Below, piece after piece: positions 11,901-23,193 of a stretch of DNA of 64,000 nt (its first letter is position 1; each line of letters opens with the position of its first letter). Position numbers and translations under genes: made by a program. Below the pieces are notes generated by a model. It saw nothing but the letters and a program-made list of their open reading frames with translations, was not told where the DNA came from and ran no database searches. Source of the DNA: Stereum hirsutum FP-91666 SS1 (taxonomy: Eukaryota; Basidiomycota; Agaricomycetes; Russulales; Stereaceae); NCBI RefSeq assembly GCF_000264905.1, contig NW_006763146.1, forward strand, positions 1,171,308 through 1,235,307. Reading direction: 5' to 3'.

Positions 11901-13959
11901 CGTGTTATAGGCTGATGTTTGACGCTTGACGTCGTATTCTTTGTACGTCAAACGTCTCACTTTGATTAAACGGTTGGGTACCTCGAAGCAGTGTACTGAC
12001 CTTCTTGTCCCTTTCCTCTACAGGCCGCAAAACATTCGCGACAGTTTAATTCTCTCAGCGTCAAAGAATTCAGCAGTATGGCCGTCGACCCTGCAGCATC
12101 ACGACCTTCGGAATTGCCGTGATGTCTTGTTGCCTTGTTCTATTTTTCGATAGGGAGGTATGGTCTCGTCACCAAGGAAGTGCTTCGTTTCGCCTCTGGG
12201 TCGTCCATGCATACCCTATACCTCTGAAGAGATGAGAGTCCCGTCTCTCGTTCAGGTCTCGGTGTTTTATTAGTCTTTTTTTGTTTCTCCATTGGTCGGC
12301 CCTAATCGCGACTAATTATCAGACTCGACAAGGAAAAGAATCAGGTAACACAAATATGGCGGCTTAGCACGCTTGTGCAACCCTATCGCATGTGTAACGC
12401 AGATATACATTCTCCGCGTCTTACAAAGTCTCACTATTGTTGATCATCTGCTCAAGTTCACTTCACCGCTGAGCACGGATCTACGGCAACTGCCACAAGT
12501 TTAACGTGGTTTCGTCCTTAGCGAAGGGCTTCAGGCAAGTTACCGGAAGTGTCAAACACCCTCCATTGACCCGGCGTTACGCCTGAGGAAGCCACTTCCT
12601 GAAGTTGATAAACCTGGTCTCATGAGCCAGTCTCTTTTTCACCACCCAAGTTCGCATCTATGTCTTACTACTTACTGCCACGCACCTTACTCCTGCAATA
12701 TAGAGTGGCCACCGTCAGTGAGGCCCCAGTGGTTATCTCTCTGTCTTTCTACCTTCCTCTTGAACTCGGGGTGAAAATCCGTTCCTCCTATCATCAAACT
12801 CTATGTCCTTAGGTTGTCCCGCTGCCAGCGTTCCTTGAATATGTACCTGCCGAAATATGCCGTTGCGATGACCGATTTTTTTTTGATAGTGCGCCTCCCT
12901 TGACATCTTATGCTAGTATAGTAGTACGTTATTCCCTTTCGGGGGCGTCAATTGTGCGAGCATCAGCGGCGTTTCCGACCTATTTCTACATCTTGGGATC
13001 ACCCGGTTGTAAGGAACTTTCGAACTTCTCGATGAGTCGTGACGCACTTTCACCGTGTATTTTATCCAGCGGCCCTGTACTTATCGTTCGCTGGCCACCA
13101 ACCTTGAAGCCTCGTATGCAAGGAAAAGCGGCATAGCCCCGAGGTACCCAGTTGCGCGTTAACTTCTATCTTCATGTAAACTGAGTCCATATGGTCTGTG
13201 TCTGTCGATGCCGCCCGACGCCGACCGGCATCCCGTTCTTTGTGTTGGCCGTGACTCCTTCAACTCATCGACCTAGGATTCTCCATATTACGATCTTCGA
13301 AATTTTTCTACGCATATCCGCAATGTGTCGGCAGGAATGATACACGCCATTTTATTATTTATCGGTCCCAGGTGCGACCAACTAACAAGGTATCAACAGG
13401 GAGCGTAAAATATAGAAGGGAAGTGTCCATTGTGATATGAAGCTGGGCTACTCGAGACAATGGACGAGCGTCGAGGAGGAAGACGTTGATTGTCTGACGC
13501 AACTGGACCCCCATTCCTTACGATCCGCTCGATGCTACGCACAAGGAGATTTAAGTCTGAGAGAATCCATACTACTTATAAGGGTGATGAAGAACGACTC
13601 GTTGTATCAATTCCCTACTAGCGCGGAATCCTGGGAAATTTAAACCTTGAAGACCTCTAGCGGAGCTTCGGATATTTGAAACGATGAAGGCACCTGGGGT
13701 AGGGTCGAAGGTTCATCACAAAAAAGCAAAATCTTGGTCAATGCAGCTTCCGACTAAGAAGTTGAACTTGACGACTTTTATCGGAATTTGCCGCTCCCGA
13801 TAGGGGAAGAATAGCTCGCCGGATTTGGCGTGTGACGTCATCGATAGTCGGTAGGGCAAGGATGGGTTTGGACGACAACCATGATGCCGATCTTGGAGCT
13901 GCCCGACTTTACAAGCTTGATATCCCCCACGACACTGAGCCAGAATAATTTCTACAGAC
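5906..13959. other. 8 kb gene-free stretch
   Basis: Short open frames occur on all strands. None exceeds about 230 codons, none carries a motif I recognise and they overlap one another. I found no reverse transcriptase, integrase or transposase motif, no tRNA, and no long direct or inverted terminal repeat by eye. A two-exon reading at 10155-10514 (about 100 residues) is formally possible but unsupported. The stretch is long for a genome whose other gaps are 0.3-1.7 kb. Confidence 0.55.
5965..5974 (-). promoter_or_regulatory. TATA box of the F-box gene
   Basis: The self-complementary GTATATATAC lies about 60 bases upstream of the start codon at 5905, a normal distance for a core promoter. 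Confidence 0.5.
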
Positions 13960-16789
13960 ATGACAGACTTCGTACGCCGCCTCGTCTCTGGAAACAAAGC
14001 ACGGTTCAAGGATGACGACCTCAAACTGGAACTTGGTCTGTGTTTCAACCCAGAAGATTCCTTCATCATCAGGGAAATACTGACCCTCTTCCTGTCCTTC
14101 GAATACACAGACTTGGTTTACATCACTGACCAGGTGATTGTTATGGGCTACCCTGCGGTTGGGCTGGAGGGCCTGTATCGCAATCGCCGAGAAGACGCGA
14201 AGAAATTCCTCGAACATCGACACGGGAAGAACTTTTGGGTCTTCAACTTCTGCCCTGCTCGCGAGAACTCATACGATGCGGACGTCTTCGATGGGCGAGT
14301 GAGCAGGTATCCATTCCCAGATCATCAGTGAGTAGTATCGTTCTTCTCTGCACCCTATACCCTACCGGCACAACATGTGTGGCGCACTCTGCTTGGCCGT
14401 GGTCTCATGCGCAAACGCGCAGACGATTGTCGAACAAGTACCAATGAAGGTGCACAAGTCGATTGCTTGATGAGGGGCGTCATATCTGTCGTATGCTCAG
14501 TATATCGTGGGGTCCCTAATGTCGTATGACTGGTCGAGGATAGCCATCTGTTTGTCCGTCTCGAGCACCAGAAATAGATCATCACAAACACGAGGAATGA
14601 TATTTCCCTTCATCCGGTTAGTCATGCGGGAAGCCCATACCATGCTACTTTTGCCTTTTCGTAGAAAGTCCACGTGTAATCCTTTCTTTCGGCGTAGTCC
14701 TCGTTCTCTTGAGTGTTCTATACTCTCTTCAGCCTCAACGCTAACCTCAGCATTGTAGTGCACCACCATTGGCAATCCTCGCTCTCGCCGCACGAGAGAT
14801 GCGTGTCTGGCTCGAAGGCTCGCCGGAAAGAGTGGCTGTGCTACATTGCAAAGGTACATACGCTCTCAACTTGCCTCTTTACACCACATGTGATACCTAC
14901 TAACTACGGATTCAATAGCCGGGAAAGGACGCTCTGGTACCCTTGCTTGCTCCTACCTTCTGACACTCGACGCCGAGCCAAGCGCACCCAGTCTTCCACG
15001 CAGCTACAACAAAAAACAATGGAAGAAAATGTCTAGAACTCTTTCGCCAGCCCAAACCTCCGGTACGGCAGCATCAGAGACCTCGGCTCCTCCTGTAGAC
15101 GAGAACACCACGCCGACGACGTCGGCCAGTAACGAAGAGAGTCTTGGCGACGTAGAGAAGAAGGAGAATGCTTTGGCAAGAGCAGAGACACTCATGGACG
15201 AGATGCCCTCTGACGATGGGATGGACGAACCAGAAACTGCCCCAGATACGGACGGCGAGGATGGCGAATCAACTATGGAGTCGACAAGTGGTATACATGG
15301 ACCGACTGGTTTGGCGGAAGTTGATAAGAAGTTGACGAAATCGGAGCAGACGGTCCAGAAGGAGTCATTGGATACGGTCAAGAATGAAGGGATCAAGGTC
15401 GAGGATCATGCACAAGACGATTACCCGGCACAGGAAAAGGCTGTCAGGGTCGTCGAGTCTCCTGAGACCACCGGCAATAACTCCCCCACGCTTGTTTCCA
15501 AGTCGAAGGCGGCCTCAAAACAGTCGACTCTGTCATCCGTACTCAATCTTCATACCTCAAGGCGCATGCGGAGAGAATCTGAATCGTCTTCCTCCTCGTC
15601 TTCATCATCCTCATCATCCTCATCCTCTTCTGACGACGAGAAGAAGAAGGCGCCGAAAAAGCCAAAACAGGGAGTGTCTATCCCTTCTCAGCGAAGGTGG
15701 CTTCTATTCTGGTCCATGCTTCTCGCAGATGAAGGACCTCAATACTTCTGGCCACCTCTACCCCACCCTCCGACATCTCCCTATCACGACCAAGAGCCCA
15801 TACGTCCGCGAGTACGTCTCCTCGAAATGAAAGTTCGACTGAAGGAAGACCGAGGTATGAAGGTCAGCGTGGTCAAGGCTGCTAGTCAACTCCTTGATCG
15901 CCTCGCCCCCAAGAAGGTCAAGGGCAGTGTTGCCGGCGAGGGGGGTACCGATATGTCTGATCTCTGGTGCAGCTTGGCGAGGTATGATGATGAGTTCGTC
16001 GATGTGCTTGAGAAGTGGGAGCGGTGGAGTCGCGAGGCTGGAGTCGGTGGAATGGGGCGGAGGAGGAAAGGGGGCGATGAGATGCCAACTCTGAAGAGTG
16101 ATGAGGTTGAGGAGACGCCGGCAAAGTTGCAGGAGGGAATCAAGGATCTATTCAAAGATGATAAATGGGATAAGAAGAAAATGGTTCGTAGCTTCGCGAA
16201 GTTAGGACCTGTGGCTGCATCGGAGGTCAGTCTCTCCCTCCATGACTCCTCCCCATCTCCGTTTCCTTCCAATCTGATTAACAAATTGTAGACGAGAGAC
16301 AACAAGATTATCACGCAGACACTTCGTGCTGGAAGCAGTGGCGTCGTGCTCGATTCGAACAGAGAAGTCCGCTTCAAGCTGTACATGGGCAAAGTAAGTG
16401 AATCCTTCTGCGTCGTTCCTTATCGCCATCTGACCATCCACCCGTTCGTTCAGGTCTTCATGACATGGCTTTGGATCATTCCTGCATTCCTCCTCCCTCC
16501 TCTACCTACCGATCCTTCCGCCCAGCCCGACCCCGTTACTCTCACCTTCGCAAAATCCGACTGCGACTTTGCCATAGGTCTCGGCTCAGACATAATTGAC
16601 GTCCAGATGACCTTCCAGCAGATTATGCCCGACGCGCCATCCTCACCACCGCCTAGGCAAGAGAGTGGTGAGAGCGATACAGTCGAGCTCAAGAGAGCCG
16701 GTGTTGTGGGTAATGTTGTGGGAGCGATCGAAAAGGGCGCTGGCGTCGATGTTAGGGAAGGAATTGAAATCAACCAGGCGCAGGAGTGA
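13960..16789 (+). CDS. TEP1: PTEN/TEP1-type phosphatidylinositol 3-phosphatase
   Basis: Predicted to dephosphorylate PtdIns(3,4,5)P3 at the 3 position, opposing PI3-kinase signalling at membranes. Exons: 13960-14035, 14111-14327, 14759-14853, 14919-16225, 16292-16393 and 16454-16789, about 710 residues. The N-terminus follows PTEN closely: VRRLVSGNKARF, DLVYITDQVIVMGYP, LEGLYRNRREDAKKFL and RYPFPDHHAPP (Asp96 is the WPD-loop acid). The P-loop HCKAGKGRSG has Cys128 and Arg134. GVSIPSQRR, directly after the catalytic core in PTEN, comes at about 381, so some 235 residues of acidic, Ser-rich sequence (including a 16-17 Ser run coded near 15580-15630) are inserted. The C-terminal part (RVRLLEMKVRL to VQMTFQQIMP) should be the C2 domain. 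Intron 14328-14758 is 431 bp, long for this DNA. Confidence 0.9.
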
Positions 16790-17212
16790 TCAAGATATCA
16801 CAGTCATAGGACGGTTTGGACTCATCTAGAATATATCAAAGATGCTGCTATGTTATATTGATTCTTGAACGAAAACATCTCACAGAGTATGAATACACGG
16901 AATACACGCGATGCACGAGGTTCTGGGAGCGGAGCGACCGGCACGCGAGTGGCCCGTCTTCAGGTTCGTTCCGTCGCTGGAAAAGATCTCGTCGACCATT
17001 GTGATCATGGTCATCCACGACTCCTCCCCATCTGGTCCCCCTTCCTCTCATAACTGACTGTTTAACTACGTTTGCGAAGGTATTTTTGGATATGACCCGA
17101 GATCTGCACGTTGACTTTTTTCAGCTGACGATGCACATGTCCGAGTCCTACTCTCATAAAGCTCTCTGTCCTCTGGATCTTGCAGTACTCTGACGCTATA
17201 CTCTCTGCGACA
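16790..17212. other. Intergenic
   Basis: 3' region of TEP1 and 5' region of the esterase gene. No feature was recognised. Confidence 0.7.
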
Positions 17213-18926
17213 ATGGATACTTTGCTGCTGGCTGTGGGTGCTCTGTTGTGTTGCCCTGTGTGGGCCGGTGATTGGCCTAACCTAGTCAACGTCACGTCTC
17301 CTTTGACTTTGGCGACTGAGCCTGTTTGTGGATCTCTCAATGGGACTAACTTCACGGACATCAATGCAGGTATCAACCTGAATGCTACGAGGTAACGATT
17401 GACTGTTCTCTGCTGCCTACTCCTTCTGACATGGCTTACCCAATTTCACAAACTTTGCAGGACCATTGTGGCGTTCGGAGATAGCTGGACATCGAACGGA
17501 GGTATGCTAGGGGCCATATTGTTCCCCCGCTTTCATTCTGACGCGATTTCGGATTTATATAGCCAACGGGACAGTCCCCGTTGCCCCGGTCATGCACCCT
17601 CCTCTTCCCTCTGCTGGGTCACAGTTCAATGAAAACAGAAGAGCAAGCAATGGGTTTATATGGGTCGAAGATCTGGCAAATACGCTCAACTCGAAGCTTC
17701 TGAACGTGGGGTATTCTTCTGCGTCGATCTCCGTCCATTTGACTCACGTTACACTGGATTTTCGGGATGGTCTTTCCCCCTCAGTATGCCTGGGGAGGTG
17801 CAGTGATCGACAACGCTGCCTATAACACGACGAACCCAGCGGTGGTAAGTGCCATTTGTGACAGTGTAACTTATCATGGCAAACACGTCTGATTTAAACT
17901 CACTCGCGTCCCGCTTATGAAGAATGGCACGCCTAGAACGGATTTTAACGATGAGGCGAGCTTGTTCTTCTTGCAGGGCAAGTATCTAGACTCGTTGGAG
18001 CCTAGTCAGACATTGTACACTGTAGCGTTCGGTTAGTTACTGCTGCTCTCACATCGATATTCGGTCTAACGCACTATTGTAGGTATAAAGTGAGCCCGAT
18101 TGCGATCTTTCAAACCAAGAAACTGGCTCATCCTCTGTGGTGTCGTCTCAGCGATGATGGACAGTTTGAGCTAGGTGAGTGTTCTGCAATTACAATTTAC
18201 GACCCTAGTCGTGTGGCGCTAAGTATGTTGGTATGTGGCCTTACAGGTGGCGGAGATTATGATATAGCCTACAACACATATGTAGGTTCACCCCAATAGC
18301 ATGGCTTTTCATTGAAGTTTACACGAAGGCCGTAGGTCAATAGATTGGGAGAACTGCAAGCTTCCGGAGCACAGAATATTCTTGTGCATGGGGTAAGTGC
18401 CACCGCCGTTCCTTCCCTGGTGCCACTCTGCTAAATGGCCACACCCATACCCCTTGTGATGGTAGATGTATAAATCTCATACGGGTACGGACGAGCTTCA
18501 GAATCGCATTTTTGCGTATCTGCGCGAAGCGCATACCGTGAACGGTACCAATGTCGCGTTCGTGAATCTGCAAACGTATGTCCTCTGTATTCACCTTCGA
18601 CTTTGTTTCCGCTCAATTCTCGACACGCTACCCATTGTGTGATAGGCTCTTTGGTGCAATCAATGCTACAGCGTCCGCCTTCGGGTACACTGGTAATGGG
18701 ACGTCAACATGTCTTCTGAGCGCAGACACGACAGAAGGAGGATGCGACGACCCCGATACGCAAGTGTTCTACATCCGTGAGTTCACTCACCTTCGTTCGA
18801 GTGTGTTCGGAGCCGCTGATTCATGTCATCATTGGTTTCTGTTATGTAGCGGGACATCCGTCGTCCACGACGCATGAACTTATCAGTTTGTATACCCTGA
18901 GAGTTGTAGAGGTCTGTGGATGGTGA
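17213..18926 (+). CDS. Secreted GDSL/SGNH esterase, CE16-like
   Basis: Probable extracellular carbohydrate acetyl esterase. The start gives a signal peptide (MDTLLLAVGALLCCPVWAG). Block I is TIVAFGDSW with catalytic Ser68, preceded by several N-glycosylation sites. Later pieces typical of the family are NGFIWVEDLAN, YAWGGAVIDNAAYNTTNP, block III GINDDGQFE (Gly-x-Asn-Asp), and the C-terminal DPDTQVFYIPGHPSSTTHE containing the Asp/His pair. The gene has many short exons; block III is read only if the acceptor before GTATAAA and the donor straight after it are both used, leaving a 7-nt exon. No cellulose-binding module is present. Substrate specificity cannot be read from the sequence; CE16 is my best family match. 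Confidence 0.8.
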
Positions 18927-19726
18927 AGTTCAAGAGCGGTAGCGTGAACAGCAGAAATTAATGATTCGTGGCCATACAAATTAATGTCGCGAGGCGCATC
19001 TTCGGAGCATTCTGGTGGAATGAACAGACGTGGGGATATCCTCATTATTGTCCTCTTCCATGCATCATAATCATTGAGGCAAACCTATCGCAACGAGACT
19101 GAAGGGCTTGCTTTTCAATGCAGTACGTTGTTCAAACCACATAACCTGTATCTAAGTGGAATTCTATGGGCCACTCTATCTAGTTGTTCCCCGGATATTT
19201 ATTCGTAAGGGGGCCACACGACTTTGTCCACTGGGCTGCATCATTTTTGGGGCTACATACTCTGTTCTGCACTGGGCCAGGTAAAAGTCGTTGACACTGC
19301 GACATCCGACCAACCATGATGAGTGTGCACTGTTTGCCCTCCTGGTGACCTTGAGTCGGAGATGTCCATGACAAGTTCTTCTTGAGATTTATACCGCAAA
19401 TAAACGGAGTTGTTTTGCCCGCATGCCGTTGCGTGCCGTCGGGTTTGCCACTGATGGGAAAGGTCAGGGCGCTTAACTTTCGCCTTTTATGGTAGGGGTA
19501 ATTTGACAGCGGCCAATCGGAAGCCAGGCACGGATCACAGGCAAGTGCTTCCGGTGATCCTCATATCTCTAAGTACCGCAAAGCACCGGCATTCTACCTC
19601 TCGACCACCACCCCACCTCACTCCGTCGACAACGTCTGCCCTGCTTGGCCTTGCGCTACCCTCGACGCTGGCGATAGCATCGACCACGGTGCTGCTGGGC
19701 TTAGCATTCACGGGAGTGCTGGCACC
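18927..19726. other. Intergenic
   Basis: No gene seen. At 19620-19760 there is a hydrophobic open frame (LLGLALPSTLAIASTTVLLG) in a different frame from the next gene's first exon. It could be an extra upstream exon or chance. Confidence 0.5.
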
Positions 19727-22171
19727 ATGCCTTTCGCCCTCAAGGTCGTATGGTTCAGCCTGTCCATCCTCGGTGAGCCTTTTCGCAGCCACAATATCTC
19801 CGACAGCACAGTTTTCGTACCGTGAAATTATACTCATATAATTATGTCCACAAAAAAAATAGGCATCGTCGCGTCGTGGACCATCCTCACGCCGCTTGCG
19901 AGGCTGACAGGATCGACATGGGCTCCTTTGCTATACTGTGTGGCCGTAAGCGTCATGCAGATCATGTTTTGCATAGGTTCGTACCTCGTCTTCGCCGACT
20001 GCGATCAACCGTGTAACTCATCCGAATTTATACGACTGTAACGGTAATTGTAATCGATGTAGGAATGGTCTGGTGCATGAACCCTGCTCGTATGCCTCAC
20101 GGCTTTTGCGTCGCTCAGGTTGCTATCATGAGTCTAGCTGCATGTGTCCTGACAGGCGTATGCGCCGCACTTACTATCGCCACATCTGTTTTCGTTTTTA
20201 ATCCGAAGCCCAGCTCCTATGTTTCGTTTTCGTACGTGTTTGCCGCGCACCATGTATCTTCTCGCATCTCACCCTTTGCTAACAATACAAACCTCCACAC
20301 CACGCTTCGCAGACTACTACGCTGGAGACCAGTATACTTAATATTTATTCTCGCCTATCCAGTCGCCGCTCTGGTCGCCCACCTTACCGTCATCATCAAA
20401 TTTGATGCGGTGAATACGTTCAGTGATGATAATTTTGAGTGTGACGCCACGGATCCATTATGGTGCGTTGCCACCTCCCTATCTTTGGGAAAAGATGGAT
20501 CCCATCACATCGAAGCTGTCTCGGTATTGTCTACTTTGGGCTAACCCTGAGTCGTGCCTGTTGCAGGACTCGTCTAGTGGGCTACGCGGGCGTCCCTCTC
20601 CTTCTTGGGATACCTGGATTTATTGTTTCCCTTGTCACAGCGCATAAAATCCGTAAGGCTCAAAGATATGCCGGCCGTCACGATCCTGTCCGCACGGCGT
20701 CCAGTCACGGTGGACCAATGTCTTTTACATCCTTTCCAGCAAGGATTTCGCGACGGTCTAAAGCAGGATTCGCCATGGCCACTCGGAACATCAACGTACA
20801 CGGTCAAAAGATGGGCACACGGCCGACGAACGCGGGCTTGCAGCAAGATTCAGAAGCTTCGCTGAAGGCTGGTACATTATCAGCGCACCATAACTCTTCG
20901 CATGATCGTCAAACCCTCACACCCGGTCGTGATGAGGTTCCCCTCGCACCGCCATCTAGGCCGCCTTCTCATTCACACCCAAATTTATCCATATCGACTG
21001 ACGGAGATACATCCTCTCGTCGATCAGCCTCACCTTCACCCATCACATTTGCTCCTGTAGCTCCATTGCCTTCTCGTCCACGACCAGCCGGATTTCCTCT
21101 CGGAGAGTCCGGAGGACCTTCGGTTTCTAGTGGCCCTTATTCACCATCCTTCCCAGATCCTGGAGCTCTTACGACTGCATTTCCTGGCTCTGATCTTAGC
21201 GAAGAGGGAGCTGGAGAGGCTATCGCGCCTCCAACCGAAGAGGCGACATCTGGGACGCGATCGCCCGTGGCGTTCGATCAAAATGTTGATTCGAGCCGAG
21301 GGTTTCACCTTCCTCTCCGTCCTAGTCTTGAGCTTTCCCCGGAATATGCGCTCGTGGCTATGCGTCAGGAAGAGATCGAGAATTCGTTGGCAGCGAAGGT
21401 GAACGGAGGAGCTCCAGATTGGCTATCGTCTCCGCCACCACAGAGCTCTACCAAGTGGATTCGAGATCGACGATACCGAGCGGAGGACGTCAAAGAGGTA
21501 GAAGAGGAAGATAACGTCACACTAGACACTCTGGGCTGGTCAGGCAGTCGCACTGGGAGAAGTAGAAACGGGAGTGGCGGAGGCGGTACATTCCACGGGG
21601 GAGATGAGGAAGGAGACTTCACAGTCGAAGGAGAAGACATCAGGAGCAAAGAGGGCTACGATGATTATGAAGACATGGCAGAGGCTCCAAGGGAACGGCG
21701 TGGCGGTGGCAAAGCTTTAGATCGTAGGTGCCTCCATGTATTCCACTGGGAGCGTTTGAGCTCATTGGACCTTTGACTATCAGGTCTGGGATTGGGACAT
21801 CCATCACCCCAACCACCTCGACACGACAGTCCCAGCAGCATCTTATTGAAACTTGTAGTGTTTCAGATGTATGTGTTTTCTTTCTGCATCCGGTAGATAG
21901 CGATGACTTACTTATTTGTTTTTGCCTGTTCAGGGGATTCTTTGTTATACTCGCCGTGGCATCCGTCTCCACCCTCATCGACGTTATAAAAGGCCGCGCG
22001 CCTATGGCATTCGGGTCACAACATGTTGCTATGCTATTAGCGGCTTGGTGGCCTGCTATAGTGTTCGGTGAGTAGAATCCTTCATTGGTGGAATGCTCAT
22101 CCTTTCTTACACGTTTTATGTTTACTGTAGGTCGTGTACCAGAAATTTGTCGTCGCCCATGGCGTTCATGA
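19727..22171 (+). CDS. Seven-helix membrane protein with very long third cytoplasmic loop (GPCR-like)
   Basis: A membrane protein of a type seen widely in mushroom genomes and usually left as hypothetical or GPCR-like. Predicted helices: KVVWFSLSILG joined to IVASWTILTPL, LLYCVAVSVMQIMFCIGSYL, FCVAQVAIMSLAACVLTG, VYLIFILAYPVAALVAHLTV and VGYAGVPLLLGIPGFIVSLV. A hydrophilic stretch of about 380 residues follows, rich in Ser, Pro, Glu and Gly (20640-21720). Two last helices follow: GFFVILAVASVSTLI and VAMLLAAWWPAIVFG. The short tail ends GRVPEICRRPWRS. The order fits seven helices with an enlarged third inner loop. The first exon is the weakest part of the model. An alternative last exon near 22508-22597 would add a hydrophobic tail. 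Ligand and partners are unknown. Confidence 0.65.
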
Positions 22172-23193
22172 TCTGTTATGTGTATGATGCCTCATGTTCG
22201 TTTCTCATCTGGTCTTTTGTATCGCTCTCCCAGGCTGTGACATCTGCTTGCTCCTTGTACCGTCGCCGTAATCACCCAACGTGTTTCTCTTCTCTTGATC
22301 CACGCTAAATCTCTGTTAAGCGTTCATTCTAGCCTTTCGATGTCACATCACTGTATCATATTCTCAAACCCTACAGGCTTCACAACTCTAAGCGTTTACA
22401 TCTACTCATTCGATCTTGCCCACTCACTTCGTTGTCATTGCGTTGCCATCGGATCCCTCTTTGTCGTGTGTTCATTCACTCTGTATATACCCTTCGATTT
22501 CCATCAGGTCGCCAAGACGTCCTCATGGCCTTTATGTTTGCTTTCATCTTGATTTTCTCACTCTCTATTTCTGTGTTGACGGTCGTGTCGTGGTGATTGT
22601 TCGTTTCAGATGTCTCACTAGTGGGACCCAAGTTCCAACTTACACATTTTAATAGTTGGTAGAAGGGGAAGGGATATGAAACACTGCTATCGTATTTGTA
22701 CGATTTGTATCTAGTCTTATATATGGAGTGTACGCTCGCTAGTACCTACCTTGGTTTCCTTGCTCTGCCATTGTACGTGTGCTCGTGCAAGATCAACAAG
22801 TCAGAAATGTTCCGAGAAGCGATGGCATCATGTTTGCTTTTGTTTGCTCTGATCCGAGTGCCACAGCAACCTGAAGAGTGGCGTTGCCTCCGATTGTGTA
22901 ACTCGACGGGCCACCTGTTCCCTTTCACCACCTTGCTTCGTCGTATAGTCTTGGGAGACTCTGTCCTGCTCCAAAGTCTGATCTGGGAATTATATATACT
23001 GGTTTCTCCTTATACGCCGCTGAGAAGCTTGAGTTTTCCAAGGAATTTCAGCATTGACGGCTCTGTGGCACTCTTGACCTTGACGTCCTTCGCGTTTTAA
23101 CTTTGTGCTTGCTCCTCATCGTTTAGGCCATCCATATCTCTCCGCCGGACAGGATCAATTAAACTTTGACTTTTGACATAAACTCCGTCGAGA
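22172..23193. other. Intergenic
   Basis: T-rich DNA with hydrophobic short frames, including GRQDVLMAFMFAFILIFSLS behind a good acceptor at about 22507, a possible alternative 3' exon of the preceding gene. No other feature seen. Confidence 0.5.

Noticed and set aside
5906..13959. Degenerate retrotransposon
   Set aside because: No reverse transcriptase, RNase H, integrase or gag-like motif and no long terminal repeats were seen in any frame.
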